Source: Biscogniauxia marginata
Lineage: Eukaryota > Ascomycota > Sordariomycetes > Xylariales > Xylariaceae
Reading direction: 5' to 3'
Assembly: GCA_022695795.1 (NCBI GenBank)
Contig: MU404086.1
Location: 248,001-312,000, forward strand
Length of the DNA stretch: 64,000 nucleotides
Of the stretch, positions 21,907-32,939 are shown in pieces. A program made the translations under genes and the position numbers. The number at the start of each line of letters is the position of its first letter. Position 1 is the stretch's first letter. The notes below the pieces were generated by a model. That model saw nothing but the letters and a program-made list of their open reading frames with translations, ran no database searches and was not told where the DNA came from.

Positions 21907-24315
21907 ATGCCCGCGAGGACCTCCCTATTCGATTTCGGCACACGTAACTTTATCTGCAGGTCATGTCGGTCGAACCTGCAAAAATCTGCACAATGGCCCG
22001 TTCGATATTCCTCGCAAACCGTCCAGGCACATGCGCCGCCCAAGTCAAATCACGAAACTCCCGACCAGGATAATGAGCGTCTCAAAACGTTGCAGGCCCT
22101 CGGGCTGCTAGACAACGGCCCGAAAATCTCAGTCAACTATTTCGAGGAAGGAAAGCGTGGCAGGCTTCGACGCCTACACAATCAAGACGAGTTCAGCGAG
22201 TCCCTCACGGATCCCGGTGGCGAAATGGGAGCTCGCCTAAAAGAGCTGGAGCAGCAGCTGGAACAAGCCACCCAGCTTGTTAAGGCGATAGAAGAGATTG
22301 GAGGAAAGGAAGAGACCAACAGGCTGCGACAACAATTTGCATTCGAACCCGACTCGCGTTCCCAGGCCGCTGGAGTAGAAAATAACTTGCAGCCGCCGAC
22401 GGGCCTCCGCGTCGTAGCTAACGACCTATCCCTCAAAAAGTGCGAAATAGATGCTCTCGTTCGGTTGAATAAATACATACAGGTTGCTTGTAACGCGGTG
22501 GATTATGGGCGTGTAACCTCTAGAGTTATCACTAAGCTCTGGGGAGGATATTCTCGATTGCGTCAAATCATATTGAGGAGGTGGGCTTCGGTTCCCCCAG
22601 CTGCTTGGGATTTCCTCTGGAATGTTCTCTCGGTAGACGAAAACTTCAACCCGAACCGCATGCCACATATCTTCCACCTTGCAAAGGACATGCACCAACT
22701 CGGCGTGACGCTTAGGCCCGAACAGCAGCTTCTGGCTATTGAGGCCATGTTCGTCAACGGCTGGAAGGAGGAGGCCATTGAAAATTACAAACGAAACATT
22801 CCTAAACTCGGCACCAATCCAGAGATCTCTCTCGAATTCTGGCAACTTGGACTTCGAATGTACTGCCTGACAGGAGACCTAGAGCAAGCCGAGCAAATAA
22901 TTGATACAATTCTCGAGTCTCCTCAAGAAAAGGACCCCCGGTTTCTAATGCCATACATACGTGCGTGTGCGCAGTCCCCTGAGACTGTAGAAAAGGCTTT
23001 TGAGGCGTATAGACGGCTGCAAGCGGCTCTTGGAGACCCGATGGTAATTGAGGACTACGACCAGGTCATCTCTTACTTCCTGATCGTAAGCCAAGTAGAC
23101 TATGCACTTTATGTTTTCGTCGATATGATGAAAGCCGGGACTATTGATCTCTACAGGAAAAGATACTACCCTCACAGCGTTCTTAACCCCTTCTTCTTTG
23201 GCAAGTGGGTAAAACGCCTCCTCGTGAACGGTGACCTCGAGGGTGCCCATAAGGTCTTTCTATTCATGAGAACTAAAAGCATCGTGCCGATGGCAATCCA
23301 AGTCAATGGCCTACTCGGCGCTTGGTTTAGATCTGGGCTTGCCGGCAATGTACAGAAGGCGGAAGATATGGCATGGCTCATGATAAATTCGCGCATCCAA
23401 TTTGTCCAGATGAGGAGGCGAGATTCAGCCCTCGGAGATCGGGTTTTGATGCAACGATCCGGAGATGGTTGGCCAAACGCCACGATAGAAACATTTTGTC
23501 TTCTTGCGGAGAATTACAAAATAAGGGGCATACACTCGAAAATGGAAGAGCTGTGGAAAGCATTTAGGGAGGCGGAGATAGCACCTGACGTCATGATGAT
23601 GAACCAGCTGCTGTTCTCCTACCTCCAAGATGGGCAAGGCGAGCATGTCGCACCTGTTTACCGTGGTCTGGCTAGGAAGTACTCTATCAAACCCGATCCT
23701 CGAACTTTCATGGCTCTCTGGCAAGCTCTGCCTATCAACCGTCTATCACGCGTGCTCCCAAGTCGGTTTGGCAAGGAAATCCCCAATATCCGTACCCTAT
23801 TTGCCGAAATGATGAAGTTTGCCCCCGTGTTCGAGGAGGGAGTCGACGTCTTTTTAGCAAGACGAATTTTACATTCGTTTAGAAAAGTCGATGATACAAT
23901 AGGGCTACTCCTGGCATTACGGGCATTGCGGCAAATTCTTGGTTTCACGCCCCCCGAGGCAGTGGCCTTCGAAATACTAGTTGGATCCGAGGATTTAGAA
24001 CGGACGGCAAAGGGTAGGGGTTGGAATCGGCTGGTCGATGCTAGAGCGCGTGCCGACAGGTATCTCAAGCACAAACAACAAGAGCTCGTCCAATCTGGTG
24101 AGCTAAAGGCAGGCGATAGCTTAGCGCCGGAGATGATAAAGGAGGAGACGAGCAATTTCTTAGAGCTCCGTCTCGAGGCACAAATATCCCCTCCCAAAGA
24201 GAACGCCGACCACATTGAAAAAGCTATCAAACGGGCTGCTCAGGAGATGGGTTTGTATGACGAAGACGGTCCCAATGAAGACGGCCCCGATAAAGAGGTA
24301 GCTCAGGATGCCTGA
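21907..24315 (+). CDS. Mitochondrial PPR-type protein, possibly complex I intermediate-associated protein CIA84
   Basis: An intronless gene of 802 residues. The N-terminus is basic with Arg, Ser, Phe and Cys (FICRSC) and ends near RYSSQT, like a matrix-targeting presequence. A coiled-coil follows at about 100-140 (ARLKELEQQLEQATQLVKAIEEI). From about 230 to 640 the protein is a series of helical pairs of PPR/TPR character (for example LEFWQLGLRMYCLTGDLEQAEQIIDTI, VISYFLIVSQVDYALYVFVDMMKAG by key residues, and MMMNQLLFSYLQDGQGEHVAPVYRGLA). The length, presequence and repeat content match the Neurospora CIA84 type, which helps assemble the complex I membrane arm. Other fungal mitochondrial PPR proteins cannot be excluded without a search. 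The C-terminus is acidic (NEDGPDKEVAQDA). Confidence 0.6.
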   Translation: MPARTSLFDFGTRNFICRSCRSNLQKSAQWPVRYSSQTVQAHAPPKSNHETPDQDNERLKTLQALGLLDNGPKISVNYFEEGKRGRLRRLHNQDEFSESLTDPGGEMGARLKELEQQLEQATQLVKAIEEIGGKEETNRLRQQFAFEPDSRSQAAGVENNLQPPTGLRVVANDLSLKKCEIDALVRLNKYIQVACNAVDYGRVTSRVITKLWGGYSRLRQIILRRWASVPPAAWDFLWNVLSVDENFNPNRMPHIFHLAKDMHQLGVTLRPEQQLLAIEAMFVNGWKEEAIENYKRNIPKLGTNPEISLEFWQLGLRMYCLTGDLEQAEQIIDTILESPQEKDPRFLMPYIRACAQSPETVEKAFEAYRRLQAALGDPMVIEDYDQVISYFLIVSQVDYALYVFVDMMKAGTIDLYRKRYYPHSVLNPFFFGKWVKRLLVNGDLEGAHKVFLFMRTKSIVPMAIQVNGLLGAWFRSGLAGNVQKAEDMAWLMINSRIQFVQMRRRDSALGDRVLMQRSGDGWPNATIETFCLLAENYKIRGIHSKMEELWKAFREAEIAPDVMMMNQLLFSYLQDGQGEHVAPVYRGLARKYSIKPDPRTFMALWQALPINRLSRVLPSRFGKEIPNIRTLFAEMMKFAPVFEEGVDVFLARRILHSFRKVDDTIGLLLALRALRQILGFTPPEAVAFEILVGSEDLERTAKGRGWNRLVDARARADRYLKHKQQELVQSGELKAGDSLAPEMIKEETSNFLELRLEAQISPPKENADHIEKAIKRAAQEMGLYDEDGPNEDGPDKEVAQDA

Positions 24316-24898
24316 AGGAGGTTTTCTCAGCCCCTTGTTATGTAGTGATTTGAGTTGTGTCAGTTGTCTGACATACCATCAGTCTGTCAACTAACAAAAC
24401 CTCGATAGCGCTAGGATATACCATCTGTAAAAGGTAGACGATGTGGTTACTTTATGAAGTACGTATCATGTACATATATCTGTTTTGCGGGTCAGGACCT
24501 CAGCGCTATGATAAGGTAATGTACAAGAGTATATTATGAGATAACCCGAACATAATGGAAGAAACAATTTGCCAAGAGGATTTTATCGTTACAGCTGGCA
24601 ACAATTCTCGGCGGACTGGTAGCAGGTTAGAGCTTTAGACTTACCTAAGTCTAGATTACCTAAGCTTGGCTTTGGGTGACAGAAAACCCTAGCGGGGAAG
24701 TTACAAGCTGTCCGGCGCACATTTAGCCAGCCCATTGGGGTAAAATAATAATTAATTAGCCGAGATTTTGTCAGGTGGTAGCCAAAGCACTTACGGCTCA
24801 GTTTTATTCATCGTCTGGATCCTCAATCTTCACCACTACTTCTCCCCATCACACAACGAGCCCGGCTTTAAATATCCTAACTTCACAAATAAGAAGAT
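24316..24898. promoter_or_regulatory. Intergenic region upstream of ribosomal P0
   Basis: Contains the 3' flank of the PPR gene and the P0 promoter. AAAACCCTAG at 24683-24692 resembles the AACCCTA elements reported near ribosomal protein genes, but a single copy is weak evidence. Nothing else seen. Confidence 0.4.
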
Positions 24899-26017
24899 AT
24901 GGGAGCCAACAAGCAAAAGAAGGCGGAATACGTGAGCTGCTCCGATAATTGCTATCTCCGTTTTTTCTGACCGAACACCACCGCAGTTCCCCAAGCTCAA
25001 GGGCTTGTTGGAGGAGTACAACTCCATCTTCATCGTCACCGTCGACAATGTCAGCTCGCAGCAGATGCACGAGGTCCGGCAGGCCCTCCGTAAGGAGGCC
25101 GTTGTCTTGATGGGCAAGAACACCATGGTGAGCAGCCTTCCGCCCTCTCAGCATCGTCTCGTCTCGCTAACTACTATTGTTTCGTAGGTTCGTCGAGCTC
25201 TGAAGACCTTCACCAACGACGTGCCCGAGTACGAACGACTGCTTCCCCACGTCAAGGGCAACGTCGGCTTCATCTTCACCAACGGCGACCTCAAGTCTAT
25301 CCGGGACCGGATCTTGGAGAACAAGGTCCGCGCCCCCGCCCGTGCTGGTGCTGTCGCCCCGGCCGATGTGTGGATTCCCGCCGGCAACACCGGCATGGAA
25401 CCCGGCAAGACTTCGTTCTTCCAGGCCCTCGGTGTCCCCACCAAGATCGCCCGTGGTACCATCGAAATCACCACCGACCTGAAGCTTGTCGAGTCTGGTA
25501 GCCGTGTCGGCCCCTCCGAGGCTACCCTGCTCAACATGCTGAACATCTCTCCGTTTACCTACGGTCTGGGTATTTCGCAGGTCTACGACCAGGGCAACAC
25601 CTTCCCTCCCAGCGTCCTGGACATTGGCGAGGAGCAGCTTCTCAAGTCCTTCAGCAGCGCCATTACCACCATCGCTGCTCTGTCGCTGGCCCTGAACTTC
25701 CCTACCCTACCCTCCATCATTCACTCCCTGGTGAACAGCTTCAAGAAGGTCTTGGCTATCGCGGTTGAGACCGAGTACAGCTGGCCCGAGATTGATGAGC
25801 TCAAGGACCGCATCGCCAACCCCGATGCCTACGCTGCTGCTGCGCCTGCCGCGGCTACTGAGACCAAGGCTGAGGCCGCCAAGGAGGAGGAGAAGAAAGA
25901 GGAGGAAGAGGAGGAATCCGGCGATGAAGGTTTCGGCGGTCTCTTGTATGTGGTCCCCTGTCCAAATATAGGGATGCTTTCAGATTTGCTAACCATGGCT
26001 TTCTTTCTAGTGACTAA
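24899..26017 (+). CDS. 60S acidic ribosomal protein P0 (uL10)
   Basis: P0 anchors the P1/P2 stalk on the large ribosomal subunit and helps recruit elongation factors. Exons are 24899..24931, 24987..25127, 25188..25945 and 26011..26017, giving 312 residues; introns are 55, 60 and 65 nt. Family landmarks are the [15 protein letters not shown] start, [63 protein letters not shown] and [12 protein letters not shown]. The tail has an Ala-rich hinge and a Glu run, ending in the stalk signature [10 protein letters not shown]. The last exon is only 7 nt: it supplies the final base of Phe311, Asp312 and the stop. The start has GATATGGG context. Confidence 0.95.
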
Positions 26018-26801
26018 ATCGCATAGCATGATCACGGTGTTGTCGGAATGGTATGGAACTGGACTTCGGTTGGGTTTACGAGATCTAGACGTACGAATTG
26101 CGACGATACATAGGTCTTTGCTGGTCAATTGAGGCATATTGCATCTGGCAAAAAAGAAGAAAAGCTCGAAAATGAGTCTACAATGAGAGACCTCAATGAT
26201 TGTGAAATGCCGTTAGCCCATCCAGCGTTCAGGATATCCCCTGTACGAGAAGAACATAAAGGTTAGTCAAGTCTCCTTTTTCCTTTACATGTCCCAACTA
26301 CCTGCGAAGTGTTCGATGATTATAAAAAACAACTAAAGAGCTTTTTAACCCTGATCTTATTTGATGACACACATCACCACCCTATGAGAGCACTTCTGCT
26401 TATACCCTCGGTTACATACATCCCTTAGTAGTACAATAGAGGAGTTGAATGGCTGACCTTGCGCTTCTCAGGATACAAACTCAAATTTAAAAAACACAAA
26501 ACCATTAATTCGTGAATTATCCGTATCCATCCTTCCGTCCTTTCCCGTCCTTTCTCGCCCATCAATAACTAAATTGTCCTGCTGGCTGCTTTGCGGGGGG
26601 CAGGCTGGGTATTTTCGTATCAATCTCCCGTTTTCTCCCTTTCGTGACCCTTATGATCATCATCATGATGGATGATATTTCCATCTTCCTGCCTCTTTTT
26701 TTTTTCCCCTTTCCCTCTTATTCGAGTCCTTTCCCTTGCTTATCCCTCGAAAATAATACATTTTGAAATGTGATCGTATTTTGTTTTATTAAAAAGAAGT
26801 T
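26018..26801. other. Convergent intergenic region P0 / MSH1
   Basis: The 3' flanks only. Pyrimidine-rich tracts lie at 26620-26740. No coding frame. Confidence 0.6.
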
Positions 26802-29800
26802 TCAAATTCCGCCATTGAGAGCAGCAGCAGCAGTAGGACCAGACAAGACATCGTTCGCGACGGCGATGGCGGCCTCGGGCAGGCCAGCGAGGCGCGCGAC
26901 CTTGAGGGCGTGGCTCTGGCGGTTCACCCCCTTGCGCAGCCTGTGGACGTAGACGAAGCCGCCCTCGCCGGACCCGTCCTCCTCGAGGTCGGTGGTGTAA
27001 AAGTCGACGGGCCCGCCGTCCTCGACGCGCATGCGGCGCTGGTCGGCGAGGTCGGCGATGGCGTGGAAGTGGGTGGCGAAGAGGGCGCGGCAGCGGTTGA
27101 CGGTGGCGAGGTGGTGCAGGGCGGCGAAGGCGACGGCGGTGCCGTCGGCGGGGGTGGTGCCGCGCCCGACCTCGTCCATGATGACGAAGGAGCGCGGCGT
27201 CGCGGTGCGCAGGATCTGCGCCGTCTCGAGCATCTCGACCATGAAGGTGCTCTGGTCGCGGTACAGGTTGTCGGCCGAGCCGACGCGCGAGAAGACGGCG
27301 TCGACGAGGCCCAGGGACGCGTGCTCCGCGGGCACGTAGCAGCCCGCCTGCGCGAGGATCGTGATCAGCGCGTTCTGCCGCAGGTACGTGCTCTTGCCCC
27401 CCATGTTGGGGCCCGTGATGAGCCAAAGCCGGCCCTGCCCTTGGCCCTGCCCCTCCGCCCCGGCGTTGGTACCCACGAGGCAGTCGTTTTTCGTGAACGA
27501 GCGCCCCTGTTCGCGCAGGCCGCCTTCGACGGTCGGGTGCCGCCCGCCAATGATGACGTGGGAGGTCGAGTCGTTGAGTATGGGTCGCGTGAAGCCTTGT
27601 TCGACGGCCAGACAGGCGAAGGACGCGGTAACGTCGAGCTCGTCAAGCACGGCGGCGTTGCGGCGCAGGCGCACGAGATTGGAGATCACGAGGGTACGTA
27701 GGTCTGTCGCGATGCGCTGTTCCTCGGTCTGAATCTGGAAGCGCGCCTGGTGGATTCGCTGACCTAGGTGCGTCCATTCGGGCACGTGGTAGGCGCGCGT
27801 GCTACGGCTCGAAGATACCACCCTCGCACCCGCCTGTTGGTGCAGGAGCGTCGTTGCTTCTGCGCTGCGCGCGTCCTTGCCCTTCACATGGCAGTAGTGA
27901 CCTAGGCCCGGCGTCCAGCGGAGTGTCAGGCTTGGGCTGGAAAGACGATCCCGCAGCGTTTCGCCGAGGGCGTCCTTCTCCTTCAGGAGCTCGGATAACT
28001 CAGTGTGCAGATCGCGGAGGCCCGGGCTTGCGCTAGGCTTCATCACGAAGACGAGGTTGTCTTCGGCATAGTGATCGCGGATAGAGGTCGCTTTCTTATT
28101 GATCTTCCTGTTAATGCTTTTAGGAAGGATTGGCCCGTCCCCTCGGGTGCCCTCAATCGCGACGACGTCCTCGACTAGTGTCAAAAGTTGCCTCGCTTCG
28201 CTGTCTTCCTCCTCATGTTGCTGGGAAAGACCTTCTTCGTCGATGGATGCCCGGATCCGGGATGCTAGTGACAGGGGGCCATCGAGTTGAATGCGGGAGA
28301 TGAGGGGTGCGAAGCATGGAGCTGGTGGTTCTACTGTAGGTTCTTTCTCCGCCAGCGCAGATTCGAAGCTGGGAAGCGGTGGAGAATTCGTCAGAAGCGC
28401 GACAATGTCCTGCGTGGCATGAATAGTATTGGCAAGAGCAATGAGATCGTCTGGTTCTCCACGTCCAATAGCGAATTTCTGCACGAGCCGCTGGGAATCA
28501 AAACTCCGCCTAAGGAGTAGCACGATTTGGTCACGGAGATCCTCGTGCTGGATGAAATACTCTACTAGGTCTTGTCGGGCTCGGATGGTCTCTAGAGAGG
28601 TGGAGGGCGCACTCAGCCAGCTACTAAGCAGGCGCGCACCACCCTTGGTGACTGTCCTCCGCACTGCATGTAGCAAACTCCCTCGGAAAACTCCATCCCT
28701 AATAGTCTGCTTGATCTCCAAAGACCGCATGGTGTTCTTGTCGATGGCCACGACCGACATATCCTCATGCCGTAGAGGGGGTTGTAGCTTCATGCTTAAC
28801 CCCTGAAGCCGACTCCTGACGTATTGGAGCAAAAGGCTGCCGGCATGGACCTCGCTCGGCGTAAAGCTTTCGGCTGTCTTTGTAGGGACTGGGGACTCGA
28901 GCATAGACGACCATTCTGATATTGGGAGATGGTCCCCTAGAGGCGCAAATGTGATCAAGTGCTTATCCTCTGCTAGAACAGAAAAAAGGTTGTGATCGTT
29001 CTGTGCCTCAAGACCTTCGTCAACTACTATTTCTCTCGGGCCAACGCGGGATAGGACAGAAGACAGCGACGTGATCGTCGTAGTTTGCGTATAGAACTGC
29101 CCGGTGGAGATATCTAGCCACGCGAGACCTATGGGAGTAGTAATCGCGCCTGATTCTTCAGAATCTCTTGTCTCCCTGTTTAGCCCGGTTCCAGTATGGC
29201 CAGTCTCCTCATGATGGTCGAGATGGACAGCCATTATAAAATTGTTAGCGTAAGGGTCAATGAAGTTCTCGTCTATGAGAGTACCAGGAGTAATGATGCG
29301 AGTGACCCGGCGGTCATGCATAAGACCGCCAGATTTGATCTTGTCACCGGGATCATTAGGAAACTCTTCTGCCACAGCGACGTAGCAGTTGAAATCTAAT
29401 ACGAGGATCTTTAGATACTTGTCCAGCTGCATGAACGGGAAGCCAGCCTACAGAAAATAAAACAAATCATCATCAGAAATCATCTCTGTCATGGTACTCA
29501 TTCAAAAGAAGGTATATGGGTCGAAAAAGTACCATTGGAACGGGGCCAGCATTGGTCTTCTTTCGTGCCAGCTTTAAATTCAACAGAGGGGCGTACTCCT
29601 CGGCATGCTCGAAGTAGAGCTCGTAAAAGCCACCAACACGGGTCAGGAGCACGCACTTCTCGAACTTCTGCATGTTCTGGCGGGCCTGCAAGACCACGGT
29701 CGGATAGGCGGGCCCATCTGCCTCCTCGTCGGGCTCGGGCAGGGGAGCCGCCCCGAGGAGACCTTGGGGCAGCTCATCCAGCCTGACAGACGACTTCGTC

Positions 29801-30006
29801 TTCTTGCCCCGGACCTGGATGCTCGAGCCAGTTACCGCCAGCGGAAGGGCACACAAAGACGGCAGTGCGCGCCTCCGCCGTAGATAATCAGGTGGGTGGC
29901 TGAAACATAGTGGCGCTCTACCGTAGCTGGGGACGGTTGAGGCGAGGCATTGGTTGCGACTGGAGATTAACGAAGTTAGCCGACGACATGATGAGGAGCT
30001 GGTCAT
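26802..30006 (-). CDS. MSH1: Mitochondrial DNA mismatch repair protein MSH1 (MutS homologue)
   Basis: Msh1 recognises mismatches in mitochondrial DNA and limits its rearrangement. Exon 1 is 30006..29533 and exon 2 is 29447..26802, with an 85-nt intron (GTACTT...TAG), giving 1039 residues. The N-terminus is Ser/Arg-rich with a QVRGKKTKSS segment, consistent with mitochondrial import. Domain I carries the mismatch-probing Phe-x-Glu as GGFYELYFEHA. The splice joins NAGPVPM to AGFPFMQLDKYLK as in MutS proteins. The ATPase domain has Walker A TGPNMGGKST near 833-842, the FMVEMLETAQIL signature, Walker B FVIMDEVGRGT near 907-918, and ALFATHFH. The 3' third of the gene is very GC-rich, which creates long open antisense frames. 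Confidence 0.93.
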
Positions 30007-31334
30007 CGGGACGGAATGGTCGAGGAGGGGGGTGGAAGGTAAGGGGCCACGTCAGTTTCGAGAAATTTGAAACGTGTTTTCTGTGTAAGTGTCGCTTGTG
30101 GTAGCTGAGCTGACGATTGGCAATAACACAAGAAAAGGATTTGGAAGGTCGTTCAATTGTTGGTGTTTGCTGTAGGGTAACATGGATAACTGGGCACTGT
30201 ATGAGAGACGTTGTCGCCGCCGGACGGATACGGTATATATTTATGGAGCGCACTGTAAGCACCGCATGGACCATCTGCAGGCGGGCACTAGCCTAACTTG
30301 GCTAGGCTAACTAAGACTAGCCTTTCCCCCCCCTTGTTGCGTTCCTTTCCCCTGGTTGCTCCCCCCTGTTGCTGACTTAGACCTCCGCAACGAATATTTG
30401 GAATATCTATAACTACCACCTACCGATCGATCGTGAACCACACCGCGCCCTCCCATCCTAGGCGAACCGCATTTGGAATCCTGCGACCCGGATGTTATTG
30501 GACGCCCAATGAGATGGGGCGCAAATTGGGCTGGCTTTTCTTTTTTTTGTTGGCATGTGCCCGTTCCTCCATCTATCAAACACCGAACATCTTCCACCTA
30601 ACGACTACACCTTACCGGTAGCCCCCAGGCGCCCTATGTGGTCGCAACATGGGGAATAGAGAAGATTCGAAATTCGAAATTCGAAATTCAAAACTCCAAA
30701 TCCCTTGAACCCGGTAGCTGAACTCGTTCATCGTCGATGAACTTAGCCACCGCAATGCTTTCGAGCGATATAGATAGATAAGCTATGCCTGCCGGAGGAT
30801 ATATCTCAAATCCCCCCTCCCTCTCCTATGTTGTCATATTGTCTAATGGTCATTCAAATCTTTTTTCGGGTTGCCTGAAGGGTACCCGAGAAGAGAGACA
30901 AAAGGAACGCTCAGAGTCGCAGGAAGAGCCTACCACATACTTGTAACTCTCTATCTATCCTATTAATATAGGGTCGCAGGTTTCCCCATCCTATCGTGAT
31001 TCTCTCTCCCTTCCTCCCCCCCATCCCTCTAGTTAGTTAATGCTAGTCTTTTTATGCCTCTTCCTTCTACTATTACTTACCTTCCTTCTCGCCTTGTCTG
31101 ACCGTCACCCGTGGGGTCTCGTCTTTCCGTCTCCCTCCCTGTCTCTTCCTTCGTATTACTATTAGTGTCCCTTTCATATGTCGGGAGTGGGACGAGAGAC
31201 AAAGTCTGTGCCACCACGCCTAGAAGAAGTGACGAAGACAAACCTCCATACATATCTTCCACCTCTGCGTCCGAGGCGGGGTAGGCTGTTGTTACCCAGC
31301 TCTCTTTCTTGGAATTGATAGAAATGCCTTCATA
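30007..31334. other. Divergent intergenic region upstream of MSH1 and the low-complexity ORF
   Basis: About 1.3 kb without a recognised gene. It holds a short tandem repeat (CGAAATT units, 30666-30689), CT-rich sequence at 30990-31050, and presumably the MSH1 promoter and the 5' leader of the plus-strand ORF. Confidence 0.5.
30666..30689 (+). repeat. Tandem repeat, unit TTCGAAA
   Basis: Three to four copies of a 7-base unit. Confidence 0.75.
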
Positions 31335-32516
31335 ATGCAGCATTCTCAAGAGGCCATAAATCCCCACCTCCTCCTACATTCCAAGACCAACCCGGAACCC
31401 CCGGATAGTCACCACTACCACCATGTGAATCAGCCTCAACAGCACATGCTTGGGGAGATGCCCTATCTCCATTACGCATCACAGCCATCACCGCCCTCAT
31501 TGTCCTTAACCCCGTCGTCGCGGGCCCACGATGTCTATGAGACAGGGCGGGAGACGATCGAGGCCCGGTACAAGGCCCTCATGCGGAGCATGCTGGCGTA
31601 CCAGCAGATGAGGATCAGGGCCGCGGTGGAGCCCCAAAGACCACAGCACCAATCTCCACAGGAAGAAACGTTATTCTCCTCGTTTTCACTACCGCCACAA
31701 CAACACCACCACCATCACCAACATCTCGAATATGACGTCCCGTCCTCATTCTACCTCCCTCCTCCCGCGGAGCCCACGATAATAGAGGCAGTCTCCCAAG
31801 CGGAAGCCATCGCTCCTACTACTGCTACTATTACCACGGCCACGACCACGACCTCGCCTCTGCAGGATCAGTACCACCAGGCCCAGGGCGCGGACCAGTT
31901 CGGACGCAGCAACGAGGAGACAACCGCCTCCACCACTACCCCCCATGATCGCCGTCGCCAGCAGCAGAAGCCGAGCCGGATATCCCGGAGGGGGAGGGGT
32001 GCAGGAGGAGGGCTACCGAAGCCGGTCATCGGCGGCAGCGACAGCAGCATTATTACGCCGAGCAACAAGCACGGGAGGGGCGCAGCCGGCATTGCCGCGA
32101 GACCTTCGCCCCGCCCCAAGCCCAGCAGTAGCGGTAGTAATAGGTCCAAGCCCCGGCCCCGACCCCGACCCCGACCCCTCGTCGTCGCCAGCGCGGTCCA
32201 GTTCGCACTCGAGGAGCTCTCGTCCTCGGACTATTATCATCATCACCATCATAGCCAAAATCACCACCACCACCAGCAAGCAGATCCCACGGACCGGCAA
32301 CCATCGTCGGCGCTGTTGGGAGTAATGGACCATGATCATGGCCGTCGTGATGTTGACGGTGGTGGTGGTGATGGTGGTGGTGGTGAGAGAGGAGAAGGTA
32401 GTGATGATGATGGCCAGATCGAAGACGTAGATCTCGGCATGGACCTCCACGTCGGAGACGCGAGCAATCTGGTCCTGGAATGTTTCGTCTCGAGTATGTC
32501 CGGTGGTTTGGGTTAA
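31335..32516 (+). CDS. Hypothetical low-complexity protein, His/Pro/Ser-rich
   Basis: A single open frame of 393 residues from an ATG at 31335. About residues 62-100 (SSRAHDVYETGRETIEARYKAL, MRSMLAYQQMRIRAAVEP) look like an ordinary amphipathic helical segment and are the part most likely to be conserved. The rest is low complexity: several His runs, Thr runs, an Arg-Pro repeat near residues 274-282 encoded by CCCCGA repeats, and Gly/Asp-rich sequence. The end, EDVDLGMDLHVGDASNLVLECFVSSM, returns to normal composition. I recognise no family. The uninterrupted length favours a real gene, but the skewed composition means an open frame could persist by chance. Confidence 0.5.
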   Translation: MQHSQEAINPHLLLHSKTNPEPPDSHHYHHVNQPQQHMLGEMPYLHYASQPSPPSLSLTPSSRAHDVYETGRETIEARYKALMRSMLAYQQMRIRAAVEPQRPQHQSPQEETLFSSFSLPPQQHHHHHQHLEYDVPSSFYLPPPAEPTIIEAVSQAEAIAPTTATITTATTTTSPLQDQYHQAQGADQFGRSNEETTASTTTPHDRRRQQQKPSRISRRGRGAGGGLPKPVIGGSDSSIITPSNKHGRGAAGIAARPSPRPKPSSSGSNRSKPRPRPRPRPLVVASAVQFALEELSSSDYYHHHHHSQNHHHHQQADPTDRQPSSALLGVMDHDHGRRDVDGGGGDGGGGERGEGSDDDGQIEDVDLGMDLHVGDASNLVLECFVSSMSGGLG

Positions 32517-32939
32517 TTTTGATATATATAGGTATATATCAGTCTGGCAACCATAGAAGCAGGTAGGTAGGACAGATTATCTGTTATACTCCATCGATAT
32601 ATGTTAAAGGCTGGGGAATAAAGGTGCAAACGGGGGAATATGAAACGAAATTCACGCGGGATTAATCAATCAACCCGTTTTCCCTCTGTTCGCGGGCGGA
32701 TTTTCCTTTTCCTTTTCTTGTTCTTTTGGGTTTGTTATCATTTGTTTTGTTGTACGCTATTCCGGCAGGTCTACAAATACAAATTTGTGCCTTGCTTACA
32801 AAACAGTTTGTTTTACGCTACCTGAATCCCTTTTGAAGAACAAAAATATGGGAGTCGTCAAAACCTACCTAGTTAGAATGTCTTTCTAGCGCTAGATATT
32901 CTCTCTCAAGTGTCTCGAAAGTATGAAATGACAGGGGTT
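32517..32939. other. Intergenic region between the His-rich ORF and AMS1 (convergent)
   Basis: About 420 bp of AT-rich 3' flank with one AGGTAGGTAG at 32561-32570. No gene. Confidence 0.6.

Noticed and set aside
26740..27426. 228-codon minus frame rich in Arg and Pro
   Set aside because: An alternative frame of MSH1 exon 2; composition is typical of a GC-rich shadow.
26910..27701. 263-codon open frame on plus strand
   Set aside because: It is antisense to the conserved ATPase domain of MSH1, and its openness comes from the high GC content there.
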